A stretch of DNA of 64,000 bases from Ariolimax columbianus (GCA_036924085.1 JAVGWX010000003.1:121764764-121828763); one strand, 5' to 3'. Shown: positions 9,973-21,985, counted from the first letter of the stretch. The notes: generated by a model not told the origin, from the sequence alone. Made by a program: numbers and translations.

Positions 9973-12606
9973 GAAAACAAGGCTAAGGTAGGTGGCGTTT
10001 TATTATTCAGTACAAATTCAGTTAATATAACGATCACAGATGATTTATCATGTGGTAACAAAAATGAAAGTGTACAGGGACAAATAGAAAGTGTGGGTGA
10101 AAAAAAAACAGTGATTGGAGTATGCTATAGATGTCCATCAAGTCAAAAAGAGGAAGACGAGGAGCTGATATTTAGCATAGCAAAGGCAAGTGAAGGGAAA
10201 TTATTGTTAATGGGGGATTTCAACTTTCCAGAAATAAAATATGATATGGTAGAAGCACCTGTAGAGTCAAAACCTTTTTGTTAAGTGCATAACTGACAAT
10301 TTTAAATTCAATATGTAGAAGCAGCCTCCAGAGGCAAAAACATACTCGACTTAGTTTTTACTACAGAGGAAAATAGGATTGAAAACGTTACCGTTGGGGA
10401 ACTATTTGGCTCAAGTGGCCGTCAAATCATCCGTTGGGATCTTATAGCAGGGAAAGAAGTAAAAATAAAAACGTAAACATACGACTACTCTAAGGCAGAT
10501 CTTAAGAAGATGAAAGAGGCAGCGAGTCACATAATCTGGAACGATATTGTAGGAGGAACAGATGTTGAACAAGAGTGGTAGAGTTTTAAAACAGTTCTAG
10601 AAAAGATAAAAAAGAGGAATGTGTTCCATGTAGGGAAGTAAACACTAAGCGTAGAAAGTGGATAACTAGATTTGTAGTTACATGTAGAAGAGCTAAAAAA
10701 ATAGAATGGAAAAAATATATAGAGACAGGTAAATCAAAAGAAACATATTTAAAATATTTGGACAAGCAGAATAAAGCTCAGAATGAGAATATAACAGCAA
10801 AAATAGTCTTCGAAAAAAAACTTGCTCAGAGGATAAAGACTAATAGTAAAAGCTTCTTTTCTTTTGTGAGAAACAAACAAAGAACGAAAGACAAAGTAGG
10901 CCCTCTCATAGACAGTACAGGGAAAATAATAAGTGAGAATAAGGAAGCAGCTAATCTATTCAATCAGTATTTTGGCACAGCCTACACGAAAGAGGACTGC
11001 TCCAAGATCCCAGAGCCTATAGACATTTTTCAAAGAGTATGGGGACTTAGATCAATCTGTATTACAGAACAAATGATTTTTTAAAAATTGGAGGGATTGA
11101 AAGTGGATAAATGTTCAGGTCAAGATGGGATTCCTCCAAAATTGCTGTTTTAAATTAGAGACCAACTAAAAAAGCCATTGGCTATATTTTGTTATCAACC
11201 ATTTGCAAAAGGGATTGTTCCACGGGATTGGAAAGATGCAGGAGTGATCCATTTATTCAAAAAGGGAAAGAAAACAGATCCAGCAAATTATAGACCGGTG
11301 AGTTTAACGAGCATAGTCTGTAATTTGTTAGAGTAGATAATCAAAGAAAACATTGTAATGCATTCTGATAGTTTAATCTAATCAGAAATAGTCAGCATTG
11401 GTTTACTAGAGAGAGATCGCGCTTAACAAATCTATTAGAATTCATGGAGAAGGTTGCTAAAATGATAGATAAAGGGGAGCTAGTGGATGATATTTAACTA
11501 GATTTTGCAAAGGCTTTACATAGAGCACCTCATCAAAATTTATTTCGAAAGTTAAAATCACATGGAATAGGTGGGGAGGCTGTAAAATGGATTGAAAATT
11601 GGTTAACGGGAAGAAGATAGAGGGTGGGCATAAATAAGGAGTACTCTGAGTGGTGTGAAGTGCCACAGGGCTCGGTTTTGAGACCAATTTTGTTATTGAT
11701 ATTTATAAATAATTTGGACATTGATATGTGATCCATGATTGCAAAATGTGCTGATGACACAAAACTATGCAGTAGTGTCTCATCCAAAGCAGAAGTGGAT
11801 ATATTGAGGTCGGATTTAGATAAAATTCAAGAATGGTATGTAAGTTGGCAAATGGAGTTTAATGTAGATAAATGTACAGTCATCCGCATGGGTAGATCCA
11901 ATATGGAACATACTTACATAATAGGAGAGAACAATATTAGAAAGATAGAAAAGGAAAGGGACCTAGGGGTCATAATAGATCATACAGGAAAGGTGAGTGA
12001 GCAAGTTAAGGTAGCAGTGAAAAAGACAAATGCAATGTTAGGTATAATAAAAAGAAATATTAAACATAGGAGCAAGTAAGTGATAGTCAAACTGTATAAA
12101 GCATTAGTTAGACCTAGATTGGATTACTGTGTACAGGTGTGGAGTCCTTATCATAGAGGAGATATAAACATGATGGAAAGAATACAAACAAGAGCGACAA
12201 AGATGATAGTGGTATTCCAGAGTTACAGTTATGAGGAAAGACTCAGAAAAACCGGCCTACAATGTCTAGAAAAGAGAAGAATTCGTGGTTACTTAATACA
12301 GGTTTATAAGATGATCAGAGGAATGGATAAATTAGACTATAACAAGTTTAAAAAAAAATACAACCACCTACAAGAACAAGAGGGCACAGCTACAAATTAA
12401 CTAAAGAGAGGTCCAGATTAGATATTATGAAATATTTGTATAGTCAGAGAGTGGTGAATGCTTGGAATGCATTGTCACAGGAGGTAGTGGATAAGGGACA
12501 ATTAATGCATTTAAGAATAAATGGAATGCGGATAGCTTTTAGAGCAAGGTGATGTAAATGAAACTGGTTGGATACAGACTCTGCAGAGTCTAAAGACGTT
12601 AAGTTA
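9973..12606 (+). pseudogene. CR1-like LINE, 5'-truncated and decayed
   Basis: Pieces in order: end of an APE-type endonuclease with GVCYRCPS and GDFNFPEIKYD (about 10118-10250); a long linker; RT with DWKDAGVIHLFKKGKK and PANYRPVSLTSI (11228-11320), GFTRERSRLTNLLEF near 11400, VPQGSV near 11660 and CADDTKL near 11745 (usual form FADDTKL); then thumb and tail to about 12540. More than ten stops and several frameshifts. The first residues of the 9955 open frame come from satellite DNA, so the LINE starts near 9973. The 3' end (ACTCTGCAGAGTCT, then AAGTTAA) matches the copies at 23952 and 39118. Satellite lies on both sides, so this is an insertion. Confidence 0.85.
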
Positions 12607-12700
12607 AATTAATACACGTAAGAAGTCACGCAATTGAACTCACGTAATAAGTCATGCAACTCGACTAAACACACGTAATAAGTCACGCATCTCAACGCAT
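12607..12700. repeat. 31-bp satellite, right part
   Basis: Three more units (ACACGTAAGAAGTCACGCA type) follow the CR1-like element. They stop only about 10 bases before the splice donor of the MCTP exon at 12709. Confidence 0.85.
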
Positions 12701-12708
12701 GTATTTAC

Positions 12709-12817
12709 CTGTTCCTTCTCGTCAAAAGATTTAGGCACTAAAGTACACGTCAGGGCTATGTAGCCCATATAATCCTCCTTGCCCTTCTCGGTTAGCAGCA
12801 ATTTGAGCTCGGTCTCT
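12709..12817 (-). CDS. MCTP-like exon, end of C2 domain
   Basis: The minus-strand acceptor (T-rich tract then CTTCTATAG at 12818-12826) and donor (CAG/GTAAATAC) bound 109 bases: one base plus 36 codons without a stop. They encode ETELKLLLTEKGKED, MGYIALTCTLVPKS and FDEKEQ. A short loop followed by a 'G-x-I-x-L-x-x-x-L-x-P' strand and then an acidic DEKEQ is the end of the second or third C2 domain in MCTP proteins. The first base completes the split Lys codon left open by the exon at 34604. The 31-bp satellite begins within ten bases of the donor. Too short on its own to name with certainty; the phase match with the other exons is the main support. Confidence 0.78.
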
Positions 12818-12989
12818 CTATAGAAGGATTGACAAAAAAAAAAGCATATCAAAGTTGAGAATATATCATTGTACATCGGCTGTGTTTGTCTTTCTTGTTT
12901 TGTGATTTTGGTATATTCAAACTATTTGGTTATGATGCATTTTATAACTCCCTTTATTTATCTGTTTTCCATAAACCACCTGGTATGTT

Positions 12990-13250
12990 CTTTATTTCCC
13001 AAACCACTATTTCTATATGGCTTTCACAAACCACTATCTTTATTGGCTTTCACAAACCACTATTTGTATATGGCTTTCACAAACCACTATGTTTATATGG
13101 CTTTCACAAACCACTATGTTTATATGGCTTTCACAAACTAGTCGGTTTATTTCGATTTTACAAACCACTCAGTTTATTTCTATGTTACGAAACACTCAGT
13201 TTATCTGTATTTAACAAACCACCCGCTCTATCTGTATTTCCAAACTACTT
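12990..13250. repeat. 27-bp minisatellite
   Basis: About nine units, the central ones 27 bases long, around GGCTTTCACAAACCACTA. The outer ones are diverged, down to a shared ACAAACCAC. Open plus frames here are repeat artefacts. Confidence 0.85.
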
Positions 13251-13414
13251 CAACTCATTTCATTAAAGGCCTGGTCCATATTTAGATCTCAAATAATCTA
13301 ATCTATATTTATCTCCTAAATGTATATATGATCATCATTGGCTCTTTCTGTCTTTCAGACGATAGTAATTATGCTTTGAAAATAACACCATTTGATAGTA
13401 CAGTGTCTCGCCTT

Positions 13415-14530
13415 CAAAAACTATTTTTCAACAAAGTCACAATTTTTGGCTATAGATTTGCTCCAACGATGAACAAGAGCATACATGCCGCGTTCGTAAA
13501 AATTTGCACCAGCGGAGGTGACCTACTGTACCACAGCTGCTATGACGGCGTCGTTGCTAGAAAAATGTTGCCCACGCAGTCCATCTTTCATTAATTCGAA
13601 CAGATGGAAGTCAGAAGGCGCCAAATCCTGGCTATACGGTGGGTGTGGTAGGACAGTCCAGCTAAGACGGGCTTCATGCTGGTATGGGGCATCGTGTTAT
13701 CGTGTTGCAAAAGTGAGGTTGCCGTCTTTTCTGGCCTAACCATGGAAATTCGAGCCTTCAGCTTAGTCAGCGTCGCAATGTAATGGTCAGAGTTGATGGT
13801 TTATACCAGGTTCAAGGAAATCAAGAAGGATTACCCCTTTTCTATAAACGTTTCTAAAAAACCCACCAGTGTACATCATCACTTTACCCGCAGAGGGCTG
13901 CGTCTTGAACTTTTTTCCTCGATGGGGAATTCCCATGCCACCTCTCCACGGACTTCCGTTCTGACTGCATTGATCAGTGATGATGCGATCCGGGAAACTG
14001 TCGCCGTCATCCTCGAAATGGTTCAAGAGGTCATGACAAACTTAAATGCGATGTTCTTTTTGTTCCTGTGTGAGCATTCGTGAGACCCACATAGCGCAAA
14101 CTTTGTGATATTACAACGTTGCCACCATCTTTTCCAACGCATTGAATCCGATATCTGCCTTTGTAGACAGTTTTGTGGTCGCAATCCTCCGATTGTCGCG
14201 GATGGGCTGATCGAGACGATCTTCATTGCGTAATGTGACAGCTGTACATGGTCGTCAGAATGTGGCTTGTCTTTCGTCTCGCTTTCACCACTGCTGAAAA
14301 GCACAACCCACTGCCTCACTGTGCAAACATCCACTGTTTGGTTTCCTTGAATGTTCAGGAAGAGGCGATAAATGTCAATTGGTGCAAATTTGAGAAGGAA
14401 TTCAATGGAGGAATTCAATAATGCACCGTTGTTCCATGACAGACGATATTTTTTCAGACTGATCCTCCACTGCCACCTGTCGGACGGAAACACAATTTAC
14501 GGATATTGGCGGGAAGGTTCAAACGTTTTT
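13415..14530 (-). pseudogene. mariner transposase pseudogene
   Basis: On the minus strand, pieces in several frames run in the order of a Mos1-type mariner protein. First an N-terminal helix-turn-helix part (IDIYRLFLNIQGNQTVDV, about 14370-14330), then CHDLLNHFEDDGDSFPDRI (about 14040-13985), KKFKTQPSAGKVM and KGVILLDFLEPG, LLQHDN (second catalytic Asp), PHPPYSQDLAPSDFHLF (third catalytic Asp, near 13640) and VHRWSKSIAKN ending VEK-stop at about 13420. The first Asp region, normally ITGDETW, is destroyed (ITDQCSQ). Multiple frameshifts and stops make it dead. Different subfamily from the TACGAGGCGTG copies at 16415 and 58519. Confidence 0.85.
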
Positions 14531-14579
14531 GCAATACTGCCAAAATCCACTTATGGCGTCGTGTTACATCATCCCTACA

Positions 14580-14750
14580 TCCGATGTAAAGCGCAATGGA
14601 TCTCTAACGTTATGTGCCCCCTGCCTTGATGGTACGATCTGCCAGACTTTTATCTATTATCGATGATGACAAGCACACCCTCAACGTTTCCTTCCAGTAT
14701 TGTTTTCAGCAAAGTGTTATTTCTAAGTGCACATAAAAGCACATAACTGT
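14580..14750 (-). pseudogene. LINE RT C-terminal scrap
   Basis: On the minus strand it reads NNTLLKTILEGN (near 14700), followed by the extreme C-terminal region also seen at 25190-25300 (SGRSYH, EIHC). Strongly diverged. Confidence 0.5.
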
Positions 14751-14834
14751 CCTCGTGACTGTTGTTTCTACCGTGGCAGTTTTTTTAAAATAGCAACTTA
14801 CCTTAACTTAACCTAATTTAATTTCTTATTACGG

Positions 14835-15180
14835 GACAATGAGGCTAACGTCCGGTCAGGCAAAACACACTGATCAGACAATGTTAGCCAGGGTCATTAG
14901 AAATATACTGACCAAGACCCTCACCTGGTCTCCTCGTTGGTTGTCCTGGAAACGGGCTGTTGTCGAGGACAACAGTCTGGCTAACAAGATGAGGTTCGAT
15001 GTGATCCCCGTAGTAGTGAGTGACACGTAGTTGAAGCCAAGAATTGCACAACCGACTGAATGACCCCGTTCCACTTCATTAGCACGCCCGGGATGTCAAG
15101 AAAGCTCCTACATTCTACCACAAGTTCCGTCCTTTTCACGACGCACAAAAGGGGTATCAACCCATTATGGGCATTATCAA
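14835..15180. repeat. dispersed repeat of about 320 bp, copy 1
   Basis: Aligns over most of its length with 15335-15665. Shared blocks include GTCAGGCA, ACTGATCA, GTGATCCCCGTAGTAGTGAG and the CAACCG/GACCCC region. Family unknown to me. Its first 70 bases resemble the 36-bp unit of the array at 55905-56705 (ACTGATCAGACAATGTTAGC). Confidence 0.7.
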
Positions 15181-15189
15181 CCAGGTGAC

Positions 15190-15250
15190 TTCTCTATCCT
15201 GGTTTAGAAGACTCTGCAAAATCTGTATACGACCAGTTCCACTTGTTATA
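15190..15250 (-). repeat. CR1-like LINE 3' end fragment
   Basis: CTGGTTTAGAAGACTCTGCA and the following TGTATAC are the reverse complement of the CR1-like 3' end at 23880-23945. Confidence 0.65.
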
Positions 15251-15285
15251 CATGATGTGGTTGTCAGTCCTATGTTCAGTAGCCA

Positions 15286-15328
15286 TAAACACACACACAT
15301 ACACACACACACATACACACACACACAT
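15286..15328. repeat. (CA)n microsatellite
   Basis: CA dinucleotide run with a few CATA interruptions, between the two dispersed-repeat copies. Confidence 0.9.
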
Positions 15329-15334
15329 ATGTTC

Positions 15335-15665
15335 TAATGTGAGGAAGACTAATGTCTGGTCAGGCACAATATACTGATCATACATGTTAGTCAGGGTCAC
15401 GAAAATATACTGGCCTAGAACCTCACCTCGGCGTCCTAGTAGCCCTCCCGGGAAACGTGCTGTTTTCATGACAGCCTGGATAACGAGGTGAGGGATCATC
15501 GTGATCCCCGTAGTAGTGAGAGACAAGCAAATGAAGCCAAGCATAGCACAACCGCTTGGAGGACCCCGGTTCACCTTCATCAGCATGCTCAGGATGTAAG
15601 GAAAGCTACTACATCCTGTCACTTGACGTCCTTTTCAGGGCGCACACAAGAGTTAACCTACTCAT
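15335..15665. repeat. dispersed repeat of about 320 bp, copy 2
   Basis: Direct repeat of 14835-15180, diverged but collinear, ending near GCGCACACAAGAG (compare ACGCACAAAAG in copy 1). It is separated from copy 1 by a CR1 end and a CA run. The short related minus-strand peptides in both copies (LTTTGIT) have stops and no recognised domain. Confidence 0.7.
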
Positions 15666-16414
15666 CGCGGGAATTCCCAAACAACAACCCATTTCCCAAA
15701 CAATGTGGTATACTACCGTATATTTCCAATTCTTAGATGCCGACTATTGTAAAAATAAATTGCCTAATTTCAGCACCATGAACACACTTGAGAGCTACGA
15801 TTTTAATACACATACGTCTCCCAAACAGACATAAACATGTAATAATATCAATCAATTTACTAAGAACAAATGATTTATTAGGTGTTATGTTATATATCAC
15901 TTCCTTCTAAATCGATATCAGAGTGAAATTCATATTCACAGTTAATTTCTTCTGAACAATGCGTTGAACCGCTGATATCTACATTATCCCATAAAACTGT
16001 GTATTCTCCCCTGTCATCTTTGCATAAAATTATGAAATGGCAGTATTATCTTCATCGAAGTCCAGTTGCTTTACTATGTCAAAAGATCACACTGTTCTAT
16101 TTCGATGTTCTTCTACATACACAATCACTGTTATTGTCAACACGTCTACATTCGCAATCATTCTAACAACATTTTGAACAACAAAACTTAAAAATACTAC
16201 ACAATTATAACAAGTAGAACACGGGAAGCTCAATAGCCAGATTTGCGCACGCGTTGGGCAACGACAATACCGCCTGAAGTCCAGTCAACCTGCCGCTAGA
16301 CGAATTACTTTTGACGGTGATTGACAGACACCATCGATTGTAAGACGCGTCGCCATTTTGGATGCTTGTAAATGGGGAAAATGTGCGCCTTACAATCGTA
16401 GACACAGCGCAATA
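15666..16414. other. no recognised feature
   Basis: AT-rich, likely intronic sequence. A 89-residue minus-strand frame at 16205-16474 overlaps the mariner end and is not recognisable. Confidence 0.45.
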
Positions 16415-17143
16415 CGAGGCGTGTTCAAATGAAACCGGACCAAACTGTAATAAGTGAAAATACTTTCGATGCATATGATGACGTCACTTCTAGTGTAAAC
16501 AGCCCACATACCAACCGTCAAGTTTGCAAAATTTCATTATGCTCCGACTCATAGTTTCCTCAGCAGACTGTTGAAATCATGGCGGGTGTGAAACGGATAT
16601 ACGTTCAGAATTGATAAGCAAACGCTGATCCGGTTTCTAACAGGTGAAGGATGTCGACCAGTTAACATTCACCGGATAATGCAGACAGTGTATGGTGACG
16701 AAAGTATGTCGAAGACAACAGTGAAGAACTGGACAGCGATTTTTAAATAAGGGCGTGAGTTAACTAAAAAATATGCGCTTGACCTGGTCTCGGAAGATCT
16801 TTCGTTAACTCATGTCCTTCTTTAACCATTGTTGTCCACTTCTTCACTGTTGTCTTCGACACTCTTTTGTCACCAGACACTGCCTGCATTCTGCGATGAA
16901 TATCAACTGGTCGATATCCTTCAGCTGTTAGAAACCGAATCACCGCTAGCTGACCAACTCTGGACGGATTCCGTATCACATCCGCCATGTTTTCAATGGT
17001 CTGCTGAGAAAACTATGAATCAGAGAAATTTTGCAAACTTGGCGGTTGGTATGTGCGGTTTACACCAGAAGTGACGTCATCATGCGCATCGTGCGTATGT
17101 TCACTGGTTGCAGTTAGGCCCTGTTTCAGTTGAACACGCCTCG
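16415..17143. mobile_element. mariner element as a head-to-head inverted pair
   Basis: Flanked by TA on both sides, with inverted ends CGAGGCGTGTTCAA. The left arm (plus, to about 16790) and right arm (minus, 17143 to about 16790) are both the first ~365 bases of the same mariner: untranslated leader, ATGGCGG start and helix-turn-helix coding region. The right arm is the better one. Its 75-residue frame (16988-16764) starts MADVIRNPSRVGQLAVI and contains VSKTTVKKW, the DNA-binding half of a Mos1/SETMAR-type transposase. The left arm has stops. No catalytic domain is present in either arm, so it can only have moved, if at all, in trans. Confidence 0.8.
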
Positions 17144-17269
17144 TAAATGTCACAAATCTACCGGTCTGTTTTTATTTCACAAACCGTCTTGTCAGTGCAG
17201 TAGAGACATACTTGAACAATAAATCATGTTTTAAAAATAATACTGATAATTCAAACACAAGCCGCCAAA

Positions 17270-17605
17270 AACGATGCCTATTACCAGTTGAACCGAAGAG
17301 AGCAGGTCGTTGTCTTCAGACTTCGCACTGGCCACAACAGACTGAGGTACCACCTATTCAACAAATTGAAGATAGGGTGTACCGACGAATGCCCGTGCGG
17401 TACCGGTAAAATGACCGCTGAACATTTGCTGCAGAACTGCCCGACATACGAGGATCAGAGAGAGCAGATGTGGCCATCACCAGTGGAACTGCAAGACAAG
17501 CTCTATGGCAGTGGCGAGAGTCTCAGGATGACCGCCGCTTTTTTCGAGAAAATAATGGTTACTGTCTGACTGTGTACGCAGAAGAAGAAGAAGAAGAAAC
17601 ACAAG
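17270..17605 (+). pseudogene. RNase H LINE, 3' end only
   Basis: Starts at NDAYYQLNRREQ and runs to the family stop with one open frame of about 100 residues. It includes the Cys/His knuckle CPCGTGKMTAEHLLQNCP. The last bases are GTACGCAGAAGAAGAAGAAG, the same (GAA)n end as 38090-38106 and (reversed) 47981-48000. It is nearly identical to those copies, so the insertion is young despite heavy 5' truncation. Confidence 0.88.
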
Positions 17606-18744
17606 CCGGAATATGCTGACAAATAAACTATTTCAGTTAAAATGATTGCAATCAAGATTTCAAGAAAACATCAACATGTGAATGAAAATATACAACAAAT
17701 GTTCATTTTATTTTATTGCATTCCTACCGCATCGCCCGAACTTAAGAAATATATGATGACGAATTAAGATTCAGTACTTGCATTTTAATTCACCCCAAAC
17801 CAAATAAATATTTATTTTTAGCACTTGGTATTGAGCTAGTGACGTCACAGAATAGCCCACTTTTTAACTGTTGGGGGTGTTAGACATTATGCGTGAATAA
17901 ACTTGAATTTCTGCTTCCCGTATTCCTGCCGTCTTAGTAATGAATTTCTGGAATCTGTCAACGTTGGTTCGGGACAAGGAGAGTAGAATCCAGTTTCTAC
18001 AGCTGCATGGCATTATCCATGCTGTCAGACGATGTAATAGTAACCATATTATGGTATTGTCCTTGATTGAACGACAGGATAGATGGAGATGTCGACAGGC
18101 ACAATGTATGCAGGACATCACCGTGAGGCAAAGTATTTGGCTACAAGTCTCGCGCATTGTCTACAAGCAGATAATTCTGGCTGTTTTATGCTGGTCTCAA
18201 GAGCTGACAAGTATCTATTTCTGCATGCTAGGCCCAACTCTAAAGATTGATCGCTACATTTACATCTTTATCTAAGTCTTTACTTACTTATTTAAAATAA
18301 AAATATATCGACCTGTCCTCTCCTTAACCCGAAAGGGAATGTCCAATTTCAGTAAATAACGTGCGATGGAAACGCAGGAAACTGTTTGAGGTGAAATAAA
18401 ACGCAAGTACCAAAATCCCCTTTCACCACAACCCCGGCCATTTTCTCCAGGAAGTCTGCATCAAACCAGTTACGTGCACCCCCTGAAGTGCTGGTTTATG
18501 TAGTAATTCGTTTCTCATGATGAGGTTGCTAGCCTCAGTGGTTCTATTATTTCCTCCCTGCCTACTACTTGGGAGGGCTATATTTTCATATCCTTATTTG
18601 CTATAGCTGAGGGGTAAAGGCGCTTGCCTCCTAAGAAACGAAAGCAAGAACATGGGGAGTGGGGGGGGGGGTGAGGTAGGATTTTGAATCAAACAAGTTT
18701 CAAACGTTTCCTGATCTCAAAGAAGAGGTGAGCTGCGTCGTGTC
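17606..18744. other. no clear feature; weak tRNA-like head at 18595
   Basis: Open frames at 17864-18157 (minus) and 17940-18275 (plus) overlap on opposite strands and show no domain. At 18595-18690 a tRNA-like stretch (AGCTGAGGGGTAAAGGCG, then TTTTGAATCAA) may be another SINE head. A G-run lies at 18662-18671. Confidence 0.4.
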
Positions 18745-19062
18745 ATGTTGACTTCTTCTTCGTTCGTTCTCAATCTCCCGCTACCAAACCCTGAAAGGGC
18801 TTAAGTAGCAGAATGTAGTCCAGTGAACGGAATGCGTTGTGTCGTAGTTTACAGCTTGGCTGCGATATTTACACGTTTCGGTCCAACACATCCGACTTCA
18901 GCAAGCATTTTTTGAGTACCGGGTTAGCATTCCCTCTTCGATCCCTTCTCCTTAGCCAGTCTGCTCTGCTCAGCCTGTTATTCAGGATCACCGCATGGAG
19001 GTGTAGAAGGGTCTTGGCAGCTATGGTTCGCTGGCCCTGACGCTAGCGTTGTTGGAGATTGA
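18745..19062 (-). repeat. SINE-A copy 2
   Basis: Nearly full-length. On the minus strand it runs from the amplifiable head (AGCGAACCATAGCTGCCAAG at 19010-19029) through GCTGAAGTCGGATGTGTTGG to a short (GAA)3 tail, seen as TTC at 18752-18760. About 90 percent alike by eye to 25361-25774 and 49993-50345. Confidence 0.85.
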
Positions 19063-19330
19063 CGAATTAAAACGGAGAATCTGTATCATTCTGAGCACAT
19101 AAAAAGCCTCAGTTGAAAATCGCTGTTAACCGCTTTCCAGGAAACATTCTAAAAAGTAATAAAGTTCCTTCGCGACACGCAATCTATCTACCACACCGCC
19201 TACACCCCCCCCCTTTTTTTCCACCCAGAGCTAGAAAGGTATAGGCAAAGGCCGCCGTCCATCACAAACGATGATGGTATAATTTATTTTGCCAGCGTTA
19301 ATTATTTTAGTAAGGATTAACTGCGTTACT

Positions 19331-19521
19331 TTTTATCCTTACTCTCTCTTCTCGAGCCACCCGACCCCAGGGGCAAGTCAAGGACAAGACGACTAGGAGG
19401 TGGCTACGAGATGCAGGGGACTCCGCATCAAGCACCCGTGAAAAAGACGGCGCAGTCCAGAGTCGAACCCACACCACTTGATCACGAGGCCGACGTCTTA
19501 ACCACTTCGCCACGGAATCCC
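19331..19521 (-). repeat. tRNA-derived SINE-C copy 1
   Basis: On the minus strand the head GATTCCGTGGCGAAGTGG, TTAAGACG and the B-box-like GGGTTCGACTCTGG form a tRNA-like promoter. A body of about 120 bases ends GAGAGAGTAAGGATAA. The copy at 57191-57394 is collinear. Confidence 0.85.
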
Positions 19522-21365
19522 AGTGCTAATAAGACACAGGGAGTAAAATTACAAGCTAAATAACGTCCTACGGATAGGCTTCGGCTATTTGGCAGTATGC
19601 ATTGCCTGTCCGTATGACTACCAGGATTCCAAGTATTTCAAAGTAAGTATTTCTAATTATAAAAATAAAGCTTTACACCCACTACAATTTTTTCCAGTTT
19701 ATTAAATAAAATATATTTAAAAACTACAATTGTGATGCAACACTCAATAGCAGCCATTTTTACAACTCCCACAATTCACACTTGTTATATTATATGGCAA
19801 AGATGGCGCCGTAACTGGCTGCGAGTCTACATTTCTCTACTGTTTTGGATCATTATGGATGCCGCCAGACCACGGATTTGCCTGGAATTCACACTAGTCG
19901 ACGACTTACACTTATGTTCACGAATACGTGGAGTTGTTTTCCGTCTGGACTTGTTATTTTGTTCTTTTTTTGTGATTTCTTCCATCCGTTTATCCTTGTC
20001 TGGACGCCGGCTGAATGGCGCTACGCTTAAACTAGTTATACCTGTGTCGTATCTCACGGGTTAGTTCTGCCGGTTCACCTTCGCGAATATTGCGTGTGGG
20101 AATTTTAGAAGCTACTATGATGAACTGAATACAGCTGGGGAGAGATGCCAGACTCACTCACACGCTGAGTGTTGTCAAAACGACCTCTTGTGGTCATCGA
20201 AAAGGCACGACAAACTGCGTTAGATGCCATCCCACCTTTCTACACTGTGGGTTACATGTTTACGGAAAGGCTTCGGTGGTAACCCTGAGGCAAAATCTGC
20301 ATCCTATGCTATCTCCAGTCGTCTCGATGAATGTCTTGCCACTGGCAAAAGGTAGCTTAGGCTCTGTGAGTGAGGTTGACAAAAGGCGCAGTTTCTTCTT
20401 TCTCACTTTAATCCGAATCTCCGCGCAAGTCACCCATTTCAGCGGACACAGCAAGAGATACGACTGTCCACACGGCTGAACAAAGAGAGTGGTCTTCATC
20501 ACTTGTGATGAACAAACTATCAATATTATATTTACAAATATACTTCAAGATATTTCTATCTAATTCTACTTCCATGAATTGTTAATTATTTTAAAGAGAA
20601 TATTATAATTATTTTCTTATAAGATATCTCGATGGTCCAACGAAAATTATGGAGCGTCCGTCATTAAACGTAAATCTAGATGTCTGCCAACATATTGGAG
20701 AGTTGTCCCAACCTTCATTCCAAAAATAGAAAAAGAACTTAAGAAAACAGAATCACTACCGCAATAAGACGCCGAAGCGGAATTGATTTTTCTGAAATTA
20801 TCACTTTCCTGAGCGTCCACATATGGGCAGCAAGGTTTTGGAAGATCCTTCCACAATGGGAGGTAATTGGGTTTTATAACACACCTGTCTGAAATCTTCT
20901 TGCCATTTGTGAAAAGCAATTTGCGTTTGTCAATTATTCAGTTGACATAAAGTCTGATTCCAGACAGCAGAATCTATTTGAGTCCTCGTCAAAATTTCAA
21001 AGGAATTTTTAATATTTCTTCAATGTTCTGGAACTAAAATCCCTTAAATGACAATTTTCTTTGACACAAACCGTCCCTTGAACTTAATCGATCTCCTACC
21101 CTTTGGAGCACACATATACTTTCCATCAATTACTTTTTTGTAGCCTCTCCTTGTGTTCCGGCCACGAGGCTCATGCTGCCTTGGTCTCCTCTACTACCAC
21201 TCTATGCCCCTTTGTCAAGAGTTCTTTGATATCCTCACTCGCCTCTTCCCTTGCATGTTACAACTCAGCATATGTTTGTTTATATTCGTATGGCTATTTT
21301 CAACAGTGTGTCATATCCATCCATATATTCTCAGGTTGTATTGATTGTGTCTTTGCATAAGATAT
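19522..21365. other. unassigned intronic stretch
   Basis: Several 60-110 residue frames on both strands (for example 19732-20064 plus, 20647-20919 minus, 21103-21360 plus) overlap or lack any recognised domain. AAGATGGCGCCG at 19800-19811 resembles the start of some LINE leaders, which is only a hint. No array or SINE was seen. Confidence 0.4.
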
Positions 21366-21545
21366 GTGATTGTGGCCATCAGACACGAAGTACAGTCATC
21401 TGTTGGTGAAAGTATGTCTTCTATAAGTGATTGTGACCAAAAGACACGAAGTACAGAGTCATCTGTTGGTGAAAGTGTCTTCTATGAGTGATTGTGGCCA
21501 TCAGACACGAAGTGTCTATTGGTGAAAGTATGTCTTCTATATGTA
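21366..21545. repeat. about 60-bp tandem repeat, three units
   Basis: Three units with GATTGTGGCCATCAGACACG and CTGTTGGTGAAAGT; the last is shortened by a small deletion. Confidence 0.85.
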
Positions 21546-21583
21546 TATCGACTACTTACATGCCATGTATTCGAGCCATGTAA

Positions 21584-21985
21584 AAGTAAAGTAACCCATA
21601 GGATTACTGCCGTAGGGGTGTGAGGTGTTAGCGATCTCACATATCAAAGGCTCGGCTATATGAGGGCGGTAGCCATCTCTTCTCCCTCGCCGCTTTTACT
21701 TCCCGGACTGAACCGGAACCCATTTAAGGCTGGGTCGACCAGGGTGCCATTGCGGTCTGGGAAAAAAATCGGTAAGTCAGCAATTTAAACGGCAATCGTG
21801 CCCCCATATCAAACACTCATCTAAGTGGTATCTGAGTTGAAAGGAATAATGACACTTTAACCACCAAAGAACACACTAAACAGTAGGTATAAAGATATAT
21901 GCAAAAAAGAGAAATTGTAAAATTACATGCGACCAACAACACGGCTTCTATCAAACAGAGATGGGGACCGAAGACTCAGCAGGGA
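21584..21985 (-). repeat. composite repeat with SINE-B body
   Basis: Reverse-complement match to 1628-2045, including the SINE-B body (AAGTAAAGTAACCCATAG at its left end) and the extra part ending GGACCGAAGACTCAGCAGG. Both loci share the same composite, so the two parts moved or were copied together. Confidence 0.7.

Noticed and set aside
1..12708. Further downstream MCTP exons
   Set aside because: I looked on minus for the next C2 or transmembrane exons and found no splice-bounded match. They probably lie outside the window.
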